Source: Undaria pinnatifida (Eukaryota; Sar; Phaeophyceae; Laminariales; Alariaceae). From it: DNA of 64,000 nucleotides. The notes beneath the pieces were generated by a model that did no database searches, was not told where the DNA came from, and saw nothing but the letters and a program-made list of their open reading frames with translations. The stretch is from assembly GCA_012845835.1 (NCBI GenBank), contig JABAKD010000009.1:7405413-7469412 (forward strand), in the 5' to 3' direction. Each line of letters begins with the position of its first letter. Position 1 is the first letter of the stretch. Shown piece after piece: positions 1 to 12,880 of this stretch. The position numbers were made by a program, and so were the translations under genes.

Positions 1-110
1 CACGCGCGATCAAATTATGACACGCAGTTTGCAAAGCTGAGTTTTGATCGAAAAAAATAATTTTGGCCGATCTCACAGCTGAAGCGTATTTTTCATTTTT
101 TCTAATGTGA
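1..110 (-). repeat. family X fragment at the window edge, inverted
   Basis: cgcgcgatcaaattatgaca, then cagtttgcaaagctgag and gatctcacagctgaagcg match the X 5' region in reverse. Confidence 0.5.
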
Positions 111-196
111 GCTGCCCATGTGGTATTGGTTGAGTGCTCCAAAATGCGCACGCACCTCACCCCAATAGCCCGGTTTCGGCATCCTGTGGTTGACAG

Positions 197-292
197 GTAC
201 CGACAGCTCTGCTCCTGGAGAAGCCCCTGGTGATGGCATCGTCTCTTCTGAAAGCCTACCCCTGCCTCTGGAACTCCCGTGTCCACAGCATG
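197..292 (+). CDS. weak exon candidate
   Basis: 96 bases between a gttgacag acceptor and a gtgagt donor, open in one frame (SSAPGEAPGDGIVSSESLP). Pro/Ser-rich with no recognisable domain. It could belong to a gene whose remainder lies outside the window; chance is about equally likely. Confidence 0.2.
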
Positions 293-708
293 GTGAGTCA
301 CGATGACGCATGAGACGGCAATGGTATGTATACATTGCACGTACTGTATGTTTCCTCATCTCGGTTCTTCTCAGGAGCTCTATGCCTCGCCCAGAAAACC
401 TGACTTTTTGAAGGAAAAAAAAAAATGAAAGGCATTAACCCAAACCCGTTTCGGACCCAAAAAAGCGCCATTAAAAATAAAAAGGTAAGCAAGACGTGGG
501 GCAGCGTGCGGCCTGGCCTTGTTCACCCGATAGAGTGGGCGCGCAGCAGCGTGGGTGGTATATTGCTGCGCGCACGTCGTAAAAAGCTCATATCCGTTTG
601 TAATTTGGAGCGTGAGCTAGCCAACCCCTACGCCAGCAAAACAGCAAAACCCGCTTTGTTTCGCGGGAACGGCGCTGTAATCGTCTATTTATTTCGTCGA
701 TTTTTTTT

Positions 709-768
709 CCCTCGAAAAGGCGTTTTCCCTCGAGAAGGCGTTTTCCCTCGAGAAGGCGTTAAGAATGT
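709..768 (+). repeat. 21-bp tandem repeat, about 2.7 units
   Basis: Units of ttttccctcgagaaggcg in direct tandem. Confidence 0.8.
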
Positions 769-1118
769 CATGTTAAGAACGTCATGGCCCGAGTTAAGAC
801 AACGCTACGGTAGATGCTACGGCGGGGGTTCGTGCCGAAGTGTTTCCGAGGGCGTCCTCGCTTGGGGGAGCTTACCTCTACACCTAGCAACCCTGACCAA
901 AAAGGCACAAAAAAAAGTTGCGACGTAAATCTGAAAGTGCTGCCTGATGAATAGTTTCTATAGCCTTTGAGGTGTGAGACGCCAAACACGCGTTGCAAGA
1001 TTAGTGGTGGCTTTCCGACGATTTTGTGTTGAGGAGACCCGCAATTCGAAGAAACAAAAGTCGAAAAGCCGAAAAGTGGTGCCTCTATCGTAGATGCGGT
1101 CGTGTAGAACCAAGCCTG

Positions 1119-1465
1119 GTCGCCCCGGTGGCGTATCATTGAGGTTGTCCTCGAGCCTGGTATAGGTCTGTTTCGTGAGTTCGAGTCCCCCCGAGTGCAT
1201 ACTCGCATAAATTCGTAGATGAGTTTTTCTTTGTGCACAAATTTGACTTGGCGGAAAGCGCGAGAGAGCGTGAGTTAGCAGAATTCGATGAAAAAAATCA
1301 ACGAGCAGTGGAATTGCTGAACCCTACGTATGAGCGATAAAAATTGAAGGCAAGAACCGGGGGGGAGAAGGGACGACACCTATTGACCACGGCTTGTCCA
1401 AAAGCTGGAAAGTAGAAGTGTGAAAAATAAAAGAAAATAAAATAAAATGAAATGAAATGACGAAA
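1119..1465 (+). repeat. tRNA-derived SINE family 1, copy 1
   Basis: The head has an A-box-like GGTGGCGTATCATTGAGG and a B-box-like GAGTTCGAGTCCCCCC. The body (gcggaaagcgcgagag, gaccacggcttgtcc) recurs at 24884-25190 and 25453-25745. The A-rich tail (aaaataaaataaaatg) ends near 1465. Confidence 0.7.
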
Positions 1466-1529
1466 AAACAATGTAAAACACATGTGTACGTTATGGTGTA
1501 GAGCTCGGTTGAGGAGCCCCGCCAATGAT

Positions 1530-1776
1530 TGTACGATAGCCCCCCCCAAAAACCAGGGATTTTCTTTAATGAACGTTTCGTAGCTGCTCGACTCGAGGAA
1601 GGATACTATTGACAAATAAACATGCATATAATTTTCTTGTGTGCAAAGAAAGGTCTATCGAACGATGACGTCGGGGTGTCGAGCGACACCGTGTTTCAGG
1701 GGATACGGCCGGGAGCTGGTTTCGAAACCGGCGATTTCGTTGAAGAAAATTTGGGGGGGGGGGGCTACCGTAGAAC
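1530..1776 (+). mobile_element. MITE with C-rich inverted ends, copy 1
   Basis: Left end GTACGATAGCCCCCCCAAAA, right end the inverse (gggggctaccgtagaac). The interior shares cgaacgatgacgtcggggtg and gagctggttt with 8521-8790 and, inverted, 9663-9930. About 250 bases, no coding capacity. Confidence 0.72.
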
Positions 1777-2339
1777 GGCTTCAATCACGAAACGATGTGG
1801 CCAAAACGTGCTACCTTTGTCCAAGCACGGGGTGTTGTAGACAAAGGGGTCATCCCTCTACAGTGCGGTAGGGGGTAGCACTTTCTGGGTTGAATGTTTT
1901 TCTGACCTTGTTACAGGTTGAGCTTCTCAAAAGGTGGAGCTATCTGTCAGCACGATAATTTTACGGGTATGCCAGCTGTTATCCTTGTTTTAGTACTACC
2001 GCACAGAAAGGTTGGTCGGGTTGCGCGAACGAATGTCCACGCATACTACCGGACGCGTGCTACGATGATACAGGTGCTGCACCACTTTTTTTTTCTAATA
2101 CTGCCCTCACTTCCCTCACTTTAGGAGGTCAAGAGACATGTCCTTCTGAACCCAAAAACTGACTTGATCCCGGATGAAAAAATTGACCTACTTTATCGCG
2201 GATGAAAAATCCCCATGGCGCCTATGACGGAGGGCGATAGTAAATAGGACCAAATTTTGTTAGTAAAAATAGATGAATATATAGGTTTTTGTGTCCACCG
2301 TAGGTCCTATTTACTAGGGTCCCCCGTAATAGGTATGCG

Positions 2340-2480
2340 ACGAGAAGCATGCGAAAAAGAATGGCCTATTTTTACGACGATTTTGCCCAGGTTGAGGAGG
2401 CCCGTCATTCAGAACATAATTTCGCCAAAAAAAGGTATACCTCTATCGTAGCACGCGTCTATACCATCAATAGTATAGAG
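2340..2480 (+). repeat. dispersed repeat shared with 9935-10060
   Basis: Shared landmarks: aatggcctatttttacgacg, ttgaggagg(c)ccgt.attcagaa and aggtatacctc. Both copies are diverged. A third related stretch is near 1010-1095. Confidence 0.55.
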
Positions 2481-3572
2481 CTACCCTTGCGTAGAATTGT
2501 TCATCGGGTTGCGCGAGCGAATACCTCCAACAGTCACGTTTCGGTTGGGATACTGAGCTCCTCGAGTTACAGGAACGTTTTGCTGCACTACACACCTAGC
2601 GCGGGATGACTCGAAGGCCTATTAATAGTATGGCCCCCGTGCACATGCAGCAAGCTTTCCCAAGATTGGCTTAACGGCGTTGCGGTCATCGCGAAGATCT
2701 GTGCCCGCGGCAGACAGTCCCTGGTATCCCGTGCTGTACAGTTGTACAGGCCTCCCAGACCTCCGAGCAAGCAATGAGCCGACAAGAAGATCCGGCGTAC
2801 TTTTGGAGAGACGCTTGAGTTATTTGAACTAAGAAATCGTCCTCAGCGGCGAGCTCCACTCTATATCCTATATAATGACCTATTCTGAACGTTGCCCACC
2901 AAGGTTGGTGTCAAAACAGCATTTCAAGCTTTGCAAAGTTTTAGGTGTTGTTGGTGGGCCCATAGCTTGCCAAAGTGGCGGAGAGCTCAAGAGTATGCGG
3001 GAAAAGCAATTAACGGCTGAGGCTGGGCTCCGCCGCCGAGCGAGAAAGGTCATGCAGTAAATTCCGGCCGCAAATATAGGGGGGGGGTGAGGGTAGAAAA
3101 TGCGGCGCACGACAGAAAAAAGCCTCCTTTAAGCCGTCACAGGGGGCGGGGCAGTGGCTTGCACGGTGTGGGAGAGACAAGAGCCTGCTAAAACACCGAA
3201 GGCAGCCATTGTATTCGCTCCATTTCCTGTCCACTGTGTGTTCACGTGCTCCGTGTCATGCCTCGGGGGGGCGTCGTCGCACCACGTAGCGCTGCCAGTG
3301 AACTGTTCGTAGAATGCGGTCATCTTGTTGCGTCGTGAAGCCTCGTCCCCTGCAGCATCGTCTCGTTGACACTGCTTTGGACATGATTTGAACCCCGCCA
3401 GTATGCCGCGGACGTGATATTGGTCCCCTCGTATGCTATGAAGGTGCGCGTTTAACCCCCCCCATATGCTGTGAATGATGGGCGTGTTTCTTTCTGCCCC
3501 CCCCCCGCACCGTATTGCTGTCCACGTGTGTTTCATCTTTCACGCCCCCCCCCTGGTGCCCCTCGTGCGCAG

Positions 3573-3641
3573 GTGGCGAACGATGACTTGTGTCTTAACC
3601 TGCAGGCCGCGTATGACCTGACGCCGTCGGAGTACGACGAG
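3573..3641 (+). CDS. weak exon candidate
   Basis: 69 bases between cgtgcgcag and gtgagt, phase 0, coding VANDDLCLNLQAAYDLTPSE then YDE. The splice-site context is good and the peptide looks protein-like, but no family is recognised and no partner exon could be joined. Confidence 0.28.
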
Positions 3642-3689
3642 GTGAGTGCGAGGTAGACAATAATGTGGAGTGCAGACGCGTGCCACACT

Positions 3690-4200
3690 AGGGGTACAGC
3701 GGGGGTCCCCGATAAGGTGGTCTGAATAAGGCGGTCTGAATAAGGCGGTGTCCCGATATAAGGCGGTCAAAATCGCTCAAGGCGGTCAAAATCGCTTGTA
3801 CAGTGGGGGTTCCCCAATAAGGCGGTCTGAGTAAGGTGGTCTGAATAAGGCGGTTTTCCGATATAAGGCGGTCAAAATCGCTTATACAGTGGGGGTCCCC
3901 CGAAAAGGTGGTCTGAATAAGGCGGTGTCCCGATATAAGGCGATCAAAATCGCTTAAGGCTGTCAAAATCGCTTGTACAGTGGGGGGTCCCCCGATAAGG
4001 TGGTCTGAATAAGGCGGTGTTCCGATATAAGGCGGTCAAAATCGCTTATACAGTGGGGGATCCCCCGATAAGGTGGTCTGAATAAGGTGGTGTTCCGATA
4101 TAAGGCGGGTCAAAATCGCTTGTACAGTGGGGGTCCCCCAATAAGACGGCCTGAAGTAAGGCGGTATCTTCCGATATAAGGCGGTCAAAATCCCTTGCCG
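3690..4200 (+). repeat. 73-bp tandem repeat
   Basis: About six units built from acagtgggggtcccc, ggtggtctgaataaggcggt and ccgatataaggcggtcaaaa, some with partial duplications. A diverged inverted piece occurs at about 24135-24210. Confidence 0.85.
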
Positions 4201-4779
4201 CGACTGAGGAATTGCACTCATAACCTGGAAGGAATAAGGCAGTTTTCCCCCGTAATGAGGCGGTCACGTTGCTCTCGCACACCCCCACCTCCTCCTCGCT
4301 GGGGGGGGGGGAGGCTACTCCTGCGTACCACGTTCTGGCCTGAACTTTTCTCACCGACAGGGCTCCTCAACCAACATGTCCTATACCCAACCAAACATCA
4401 TTGAAAGTTCATACACGTTGCATTTTTTTCCTTTTTTTTGCCACCCAGGCCATGGGATCGTTCAAACGGTTGTACCCCCGTCAAATTTTTTTCTCAAAAA
4501 TCTACTTTCATGGGTCAGGGATAAGGGCTTTTTGTTCCTGGCGTGAGGAGGAGGTTTGTGGTGCTCTCAAACGCGCTTTAGGTGCACCCCCTAAAGCAGC
4601 GTGCGTCCGTCCGCACTTTTTGTGGTGGCCGTGTCGCTAACGTCTAGACGGGAATGTCTTGTGACCGCCCGAAGGGTGGAGGGAGTGCTCACCTGCCGTT
4701 GCACGCGCGGATCGAGCATCACGCGATCGTCTAAGAACGTTACGTTTTTGTTGCCGCAAGAGGGTGTGTTTACTTTTAG

Positions 4780-4843
4780 AAGCTCTACCAGTTGAGGTAC
4801 TAGTAGTCGCGTGACTCTTCAAGTAGCTCAACGGGTAGAGCTT
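4780..4843. repeat. inverted pair of tRNA A-box-like sequences
   Basis: AAGCTCTACCAGTTGAG (4780-4796) and CTCAACGGGTAGAGCTT (4827-4843) are inverted copies with one mismatch. The right arm is tRNA-like: gctc and gagc pair as a D arm. The rest of a tRNA cannot be folded, so this is probably a SINE-head or tRNA relic. Confidence 0.5.
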
Positions 4844-5031
4844 GTGACTATTAAGAAAAGAGTGTGATTCTGGTGGAGGGAGGGGCGGAGGAGGGTGGGA
4901 GGGCATTGCCGAGCACCCCCCCCCCCCTCCTTATACTGTGTATACATTCTGTGAAGTATCTAAGTAGTTAATTGCTGGCTCCTGCAGACTAACCGTGACG
5001 CTGCCCGTATTGCCTTGTGACGGAACGATAG

Positions 5032-5232
5032 ATGGAGTTGGAGGCGCGAGACTGCAAGCTGGCCATGTGGAAACAGACTCGCGAGACAGTCGCCGAGCTG
5101 GTGCTGAAGGGCAGGGTCAGCAGCTATTATTAGCTCCCGGCGAGGACGGAGGTACGCAATTACGTCATGCTGAAGATGCTTAGCTTTTTGAGCGAAGACG
5201 ACGAAACGCACACCACGGACAACCCTCACTAG
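5032..5232 (+). pseudogene. broken coding fragment, unknown family
   Basis: The frame starts MELEARDCKLAMWKQTRETV and continues AELVLKGRVSSYY, hits a TAG at 5131-5133, then goes on in the same frame with TEVRNYVMLKMLSFLSEDDE. Both parts look like soluble helical protein, suggesting a single-stop pseudogene or an exon end followed by chance frame. No homologue recognised. Confidence 0.3.
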
Positions 5233-5484
5233 AGACGGCGTGGAGAAACGCCTCGACACGAAATCCTCCCTCGCCCCCGCGATGTCCGAGGCTAAGGGGA
5301 AGCCTCTACCAGGGGCGAAACGTGGGGCCCCGAACTGCCTCTTTATGTGCAGAAAAATTGATAACTGAGCAACCACAGTCCGTGATACGGTGTGCTTGGG
5401 TGTGTAGCATGGTGGTGGTGCTACTGTAGCATGGTGGTGGTGCTACTGTGCCAATATTGCGGTGACGTATGAAAAGTCAGAGCA

Positions 5485-6960
5485 GCGTGGTTCTGTGTCG
5501 TATAGCGGTGGTAGTGTTTGGCTCCTGCCCTTGAGCCATAAGTTAACGCAGAGAGAACAAAGACTTCAACAAAGCATTGGATAGTTGTTTTTTTTTTATC
5601 GGGGTCTGCGTATCCAGGCCATGTACAGGCTTAGGCCGCGCGCTTGTGCGGTGGTGACGGTACAATTTTTGTATCGTATAGCGGTGGTGTTTGGCTCCTG
5701 CCTTGTTGCCGTACCTGGCACGTGTTAGGGGCCAGCCCTTGTATGCCGTAAGTTAAAACAGAGCGTGCTTAAGATGGGGGGTAGCTTTTTATGGCCCAAA
5801 ACGCTTGCGACTACTACTAGTGCCGAGGCTTTTTGCGGGTGACTGGCATTATTGGGATTTTTGAAATGATGGGAGCTAACCCTAACCCACACCAAATACC
5901 GGTCGAAATGCCGTCATAATGACGTCACGGGGGTGAAATGGTTGAAAAAATCAATGATGTGTATCATCGCTTTTTTCTCAACGGAACTACTTCTCAACAT
6001 CGTTGACATGCCGTGTTGTGGTGCTCAATTAACAGGAGTATATGTATTCCTTGTATATGTAGGGCATGAGGATTTGACTAATCGGGGTTGTATTTTTCGT
6101 TTCTCGGTTGAAAAAAGAAGAACACCTTTTTTGGTTAAAGGTCTATGGAGGTCCTCGGCGAAGGGAGCTTGAAGAAGAAAAAAAAGAGTTCGTGAGTGCG
6201 CCTATACCGTAGTATTAGTGGCATGCGTCAACGAAGACGCCAACCGCCGTGGATGGAAAAATTAGATCGGGGTTGCGCATCCAGGCTATAGGCTCAGGAT
6301 TCGCGCACCTTGGCAGTGGTGGCAGCACGGCTCTGTGCCATCTAGCGGTGTGTGTGGTGTTTTGGCTCCTGCCTCTTGTACCATAAGCTAAAAACAGAGC
6401 AACCGGACGCCGCGGGTGGAATCGATTTTTGTATCGGGGTTTTGCGCATCCAGGGCACAGGTTCAAGATGGGCACCCTTTCCGGTTGTACAGCACAACGA
6501 ACGGCCATCCGATAAGAAACCGAGAGATGTCGGTTTTTGGGGCTAGATTTCTTACCTTGCAAAAAAGGGTGTGTCCTACACAAAACTTCGGTGTGACGAC
6601 TGGTGTCGAGCATCTTATTTTGTCGTGATGTTAGCGATACGTTTTTTGTCGGGGGGCTCCTATGTTGTGAGAGGGCCGCCAGTGCGGCTCTTGTTTGTGA
6701 GAGAGAGAGAGAGGGGGCCGGTGGTGTGTAGCTCTTTCTGACCGGTGGTGTCACCTCTTTCTTTTGAGAGGGCCTAGTCTATAGTGTAGCTCTCTCTCAT
6801 GAAGGGTCCGGTAGTGCAGCTCTTTCTCATGAAGGGGACGGTAGTGCAGCAACACGTTTCTGCGCCGCATATGGCGGTGGCGTTTGCTCCAACTTTGTAT
6901 CCTGGGGTCTGGGTTGGGGTTATATATCATACCTAAAACCTTCAAGTTTGGTGTACGCTT
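5485..6960 (+). repeat. region of diverged repeats
   Basis: Four imperfect copies of a module with tatagcggtggt, ttggctcctgcc and gcgcatccaggc (near 5490, 5660, 6330 and 6860), plus a GA-rich and agctctttctcatgaag duplication at 6690-6855. No gene signal. Confidence 0.6.
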
Positions 6961-8520
6961 TCCGGCCGCGGCGTGCCCCGCTGTACCCAACAGTCTAATA
7001 GTGCGTATGTTCTTGGCGTTGCACTATAAATAGTCCAATAATGGGTGTGTCCTTGGCGTTGCACTGATATTTCCACCCGTCTACATCCAGCACAAGCAGT
7101 GTCCGTGCCAATGCCTTCTAGAGAGACGAGCTCTGTGCACCCTATAGCCCAATAGTAAAGTATGTGTACACTCCGCAGCATATTATGTACATGCATTTTT
7201 CTTTTTGATGAGGTGCCGATGTGCGATACGCACTCGTTGTGACGAATCAGTGTGCGGCACGCACTCCGCGGGTGATTGGGCGGTATTTGCCTTCGATGAC
7301 GAATTTTAACCTAGCTAGGTGTTAAGTTAGACCCCATTAGAACTGTACCTACGATGTTGAGGATAAAACGACTTGGAAATAGTGTGGGATACGTTTTCCA
7401 GCAGTGCAGTAAAAGGGTTAACGGGAGGGGGGGGGGGGTATTGGTAAGGAGTTCTTCCCAGAGGAGGCGTGTTTGCTTTTCTTGTTGCGGGTCGTAAAAA
7501 TAGCTCTATTTTGTGTTGCGGGTACGCGTTGTGATGCTCTAGCTTCGACAGCTCGCCCCGCCCTCGCCTATTTATGAACCCGTCGCGCGAGAGCTCGATA
7601 TCTATGCAAAAATATGGAAGAGCTCGGTTTGAAGCGGGTGCGATTATTCTTCGTTCCAGACAGAAGGCCTTATTATCGGCCGTTCGGCCCTTGGGTTTTG
7701 TTAGTGGAGATTTATGTTATTTTTATTTGTCGGTTGACACCACGTAGTTGCCGCGAGGGCATTGATTAGCTGGTGCACTGGTGCGACATTCGAGTCGGAA
7801 TTCTTGTGCTAGCACACAACAGGCGCTGGAAGGCGTGCTTTTTTTTTTGCGCAACACGCGTTTCGCGCCGCGCTACGTTTTTTCCCCCGCGCGCGCGAAA
7901 AAAAGATGTCGCGCTTTTTTGCCTTTTTCGCCGGAACCGAGAACAGAGGTGTTGAGGTACTGTTGCCCAGGTAATCGCCGTAGTAAGCGAATTAAAAACG
8001 CTATTCGTGGGCGTCTAAAGCCACTTTGTCAAAGTTTTTCGGGGGAATATCCACGCATGTATCGCGAGCAATAGCCTCCGGCGGTCCCTACGCGGGGGGG
8101 CGGCCCCCGCAGCCCCTCCCCAGACCCTGGAGTAAGGCTCTTGGGGAGCTTCAACAGGGCAAAAAATGTAACGAAGTGAATTGTTGGCGGTTGCGGCATC
8201 GAGACCACACGAAGGCGTAGCGGGATCATCTTGGCGTCTTTTATTAGTGGGCGGGTCAGTTCACGTTCTGAGCTACCCAGGTATGATGCAGTCCAACGAG
8301 TTGTTGTGCTCTAAACGCGGGCAGCATGGGATGCTACTCAATCATTCTGCTGGGCCCTGAAAAAAACTGTGATGATATATGATAGGTGGTTGTTGATACG
8401 ATAAGACCGCACATATTTATGTGTCTCATGTATACCACACCTCGTTGGTGTTGATGGCGTTTATGGAGTCCCAAAAGGTTAAGCGTTAGGGAGACACCCC
8501 CACGCACAAGGAGGGGGTTG
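6961..8520. other. no gene recognised
   Basis: Mixed low-complexity sequence with short T and G runs. No exon with both good splice sites and a protein-like frame was seen. Confidence 0.4.
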
Positions 8521-8790
8521 GTTCTACGACAGCCCCCCCCAAAAACCAGCGGTTTTTTTTTACGAGCACGTTTCATGACTGCTCGGCACGAGGAACGATG
8601 CTACGGAAACACTATCTCCATAACATGTATGTTTTCTCGTTGGCAAAGGACTACTTCTACTACTACTTACTATCGAACGATGACGTCGGGGTGGCAAGGG
8701 GCACCGTATCGCAGGAGATACGGTGGGGAGCTGGTTTGAATACCGGCGACTTCGTGAAGGAAAAGTTGGGGTGTGCTTTTACCGTAGAAC
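8521..8790 (+). mobile_element. MITE with C-rich inverted ends, copy 2
   Basis: Ends GTTCTACGACAGCCCCCCCC and accgtagaac. The interior matches copy 1, including cgatgacgtcggggtg and ggagctggttt. Confidence 0.72.
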
Positions 8791-9662
8791 GAGTCAGGGG
8801 TGCAGCAGATTGTTTAAAGAATTTTTTGAGCTCCTAACGCGAGGATCTCAATCAATATCTCACCCAAAACATGGGGCGTTGAAGACATTCTTCGTTCGCG
8901 CAGACCCGCACCAACACCTCAGAATGCTCTGCGTTGTTACAGTAGTCCTGCGCACGAATATGCTTAACAGCACTGGTAGCAATATCCGAGAAATAACCGG
9001 TAGAGTTCCTCTGTTGAGACGCGTGCTACGATGATAGAGGAGCACCGCATTTTTTTTTCTGAGGTTCTCTCCTTAGTTCGGGAAAAAGCCTAGAAAGACC
9101 TTTCGCAACCCAACCACCGGTTTGATCCCGGATGAAGAATAAAACTGATATTTACTACCAGTAGATTTTTTTTCAAGGACGTCAGCCTTGAGTTCGACGA
9201 ATTTCGGGTCAATACTCATATTTGCAAGGTGCGTTGTTGGTACTCTTGTAATATACTACGTGGGTGAGTTTTTCCTTCATTCACATGGGAGGGGATATTA
9301 TTTACGGAGATCCATTATTGTTGGGGACAGGATTACGTCACACACGAAAAAGGAAACCACCCCCCGCCATCTTTCAGGCGAACTGTCCTACGCTACGACT
9401 GTTTGTTGTGTTCGGTTCGGTTGGGCCTCTGTACACCTGGTGGGAAGACCCGACCAACAACAACAACAACAACAAAAAATGCGAGCAAGCGCTATTAAAA
9501 ACAATAAGAAAGGCGGGCGCTTTTCTGCCCCCTTTTTTTCGTTTCATGCTTTCCATCCTACCAACAGTGGATCTCCGAAATGTATACAGCACCGGATGAA
9601 GAATCTCATGGCCTACGTAGTAGGTACACAATGAGAATCATGCGAAACAAAAAAAAAAAGTC

Positions 9663-9930
9663 GTTCTACGGCAGCCCCCCCCCAACATTTATTTACCGAA
9701 ATCGCCGGTTTTGAAAACCAGCTCGGGACCGGCCGTACCTCCCGAGAAAATACGATGTCCCTCGCCACCCCGACGTCACTGTTCTATATATAGTCCTTTC
9801 TTTGCAAACAAGAAATATAAGACATGGAGACTTTGACTTAATAACACCCTTTCCTCATGTCGACGAGCAGCCATGAAACGTTCGTTAAAGCAAACCGCTG
9901 ATTTTTTGGGGGGGCGGGCTATCGTAGAAG
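9663..9930 (-). mobile_element. MITE with C-rich inverted ends, copy 3 (inverted)
   Basis: Ends GTTCTACGGCAGCCCCCCCC and gggcgggctatcgtagaag. The interior carries the reverse complement of the copy 1/2 signature (caccccgacgtca). Confidence 0.72.
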
Positions 9931-10587
9931 AATCAGTCAAAAATGGCCTATTTTTTTTCCGACGAAGATGATTGGGTTTGAGGAGCCCCGTGATTCAGAA
10001 AACAAAATAGCCAAAAAGAGGTATACCTCCACCACCGTAGCACGGGTCTTGAGGAGCTGACGGAACCGTCCGGAAACGTTTGGCCCGAAAGGTGCGACAC
10101 CCCCATCGCGGGACGATGGCTGTATGTGCTAATGATAGGGCTCGGGTCGGGTGGTGTGGCTTCAAGCACCGCGGCCCAAAGCCCCCGCAAATATTCCCTA
10201 CCGTATACGTGGTTACCTCGCCTCCTTCCTCAAAACGGGTTAAACTTAATGATGATGATTCGTTCCTCTCTGACACAACGCGTTTGATCGGATTCTGGCT
10301 CTTGGGTGCGGGGTTTGACTGAGACATTGTTAGGCGCGAATTCAGGCAACCAAGGGGTCGGCCAGCCGTCCATGGCAACATCGCGACGGTATTCTATCTC
10401 CCACCGTGACCTCGTGACCTCGATAGGCACCATACGGCCTCTGCCACAAGCCCCAGCCCCCCCCCCCCTGAAGAGGCGTATCCATCCATGGACAAGATAA
10501 GAGTAAACAGTAAATATCAAAGACTCCTACGACCAGGAGACGTGTCCAGCAAGGCAAGACGAACGCCCATTGTGAAAGAGAGTTTGT

Positions 10588-10617
10588 TGTTGCTGTTGTT
10601 GTTGTTGTTGTTGTTGC

Positions 10618-10662
<45 letters not shown>

Positions 10663-10732
10663 CGTTGTCGTTTTTGTCGTTGTTGTTGTTGCTGCTGCTG
10701 TTGTTGTCGTTGTTGTCGTTGTTGTTGTTCTC
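10588..10732 (+). repeat. TTG/TCG microsatellite
   Basis: About 145 bases of imperfect (TTG)n. All long frames here are poly-Leu or poly-Thr artefacts. Confidence 0.9.
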
Positions 10733-11327
10733 AAGTTAACATAATCGAGTCCGTGGTCACAGGACAGGTTCCAGTCACTCTGGAGTGGAAGAACACCCCA
10801 CCACTGGGGACAAACATAACAAATTAGGGCGAGCGATTGGCACTGCTACCGGTAAAAACTTGTAGTTTTTGGTGCCAGTCAAGGAAAATGAAGACAAAAG
10901 TTGTTGTTTTTAGTCAAGAAGAGGTGAAGGTAAGTAGTGTTTGATAGTGCTGTCTTCTGATGATACACTTGTAGTCTATTCGGTAAATGCACGAGCGAGA
11001 AACGTGGATTCCTCCGGGCGGTTATTGCGTGTTTATATATGAATCGAAAATAGATAGATGCTCTTCACTTCAACCTTCAAGAACCCCAACCAGCTACTTC
11101 CAACTCTCGTTTGTGACCTTTGTTTTGGGGAATGATCTTGGTTTGGTACGTACGTATCTGATATCATACGCATTTCACGCGAGAGCATGATCATTGAACA
11201 CACATATCTGGAAAATGACAGACGGATCGTTCCCAAGAAGACATGGGCGGACGCTAAAAAAACAAGTCAAGTCCCGACTCCCCACGAACGGGGTGGCGGG
11301 CGAGTGGGGGAAGTTTAGTGATATATA

Positions 11328-11790
11328 ATGGTTGCTCCTTGAACCACAAAAAAGCAAAATGAGATAATAACGCACACGCGCTACTAGCGAAATCTTTAAT
11401 ACGTACGTACCTAATAGCAAACTACAGACAGGTGCTCTGCCCATGTTGTTGTTGTTGTTGTTCTCACATTAACTCGCATAATCAAGTCCGCCCATGAACA
11501 GGCATCGTTAGACATCTCCGGGACTGGTTCAACAACAACAACAGACTCTGAAGGTGCACCACACGCATACGAGCTATAGGTTGCTCCTCGAACAACAAAA
11601 AAACAAGCTGAGATAATATCATAGACTAGACTAGACTATACGTACTACTATTAATAGCTAAATCTTTAATACGTACGTACGTAATAATAGCAAACTACAG
11701 ACAGGTGCTCTGCCACTAAACAGGCATCGTTAGATATCTCCGGGACCTGTTCAACAACAACAACAGACTCTGAAGCTGCACCACATGCAC
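11328..11790 (+). repeat. tandem duplication of a unit of roughly 250 bp
   Basis: ggttgctcc, then aatctttaatacgtacgtac, caaactacagacaggtgctc and tcaacaacaacaacagactc occur twice, the second copy with a small deletion. Confidence 0.75.
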
Positions 11791-12020
11791 ACCACCAGCT
11801 GAATGCACCACACGCAGCAGCTTGCCTGCCGTGTACTGAGGTAGCTCACACGCTAGTATGGGGGCATCAAAACGCAAGAAAACGAGAAGGTTGTCAAAAA
11901 ATGAAGACGGCAGCGGGCGGCGAACAGACCGAATATGAGAGCCAGGGCGCGCACTCGCGTACCTAACTAAGAGCAACTGGTATTACGACTACAACATACT
12001 CGGAGTACATTACAATACAC

Positions 12021-12265
12021 AGCTGTCAGATTTTGTCCCCCTCAGAAACGGGTTTTATAGTTTCCGCGCACAGACTGCCTAACATCACCCTATTGACCCT
12101 GATAGCTACACCTGTAGTTGCAAGGGGAGTCGCCGACCTATATCCTTAATGAGGACACACAACCCGTGATACGCGCGATCGGAGCATCACACACAGCTTG
12201 CAAAGATGAGTTTCGACAAAATATTCGATCTCACAGCTGTAGTAGTGTATTTTAATTTTTATAAT
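12021..12265 (-). repeat. family X fragment, inverted
   Basis: Reverse complement of the X 5' half: gtcagattttgtccccctca through gtgtattttaatttttataa. Confidence 0.65.
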
Positions 12266-12659
12266 GATAAGGTGACCCACATACGTTATTTTTGCAGAAA
12301 GGTGTCCTACATTATTATGGTGTTTTTCTCAGTGTCATGCCTACACATACAACTAACCCTAACCCTCCCAACCCTATAACCCATACAATACCTGGTACGA
12401 AATACCGGCCGAAGTGCCCCCTTTTTTTTTACATCATCAATCAACACTGACTGGGGGTGGGTGGGGTAATAAAGTAGTTGGAAATGCCAAATAATGTATA
12501 TCACTGACTGATGATGATGATACAGGAAGGAGCCAACACCCCACGCCGGTTGAAGAAGTTATGTGGTGCGCGCCGAAGAAAGAGTCGGTTTGATCAACCC
12601 GCCGCGGTTGGTTGAGAAAACGCGCGGCAAGGTATTCCTGCGAAAGATACATGCAGCAG

Positions 12660-12735
12660 CAGTTAAGTAGTTGTAGTAGCAGTAGTAGTAGTAGTAGCAG
12701 TAGTAGTTCTCGTCCTAGTAGTAGTAGTAGTATGT
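12660..12735 (+). repeat. TAG/CAG microsatellite
   Basis: Imperfect (GTA)n with GCA variants. Confidence 0.85.
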
Positions 12736-12880
12736 AGGTTGTTGTAGATGTACTGGTACGATGTACGGCTAGCACTATTTACACGTTTCCTGGCCTATCC
12801 AGGACCTCCAGGGGGGGGTCGAAAAAATACATGTATGTAGTATCATGTGTGTTTTCTTCACATTAACCTGATCCTCACAA

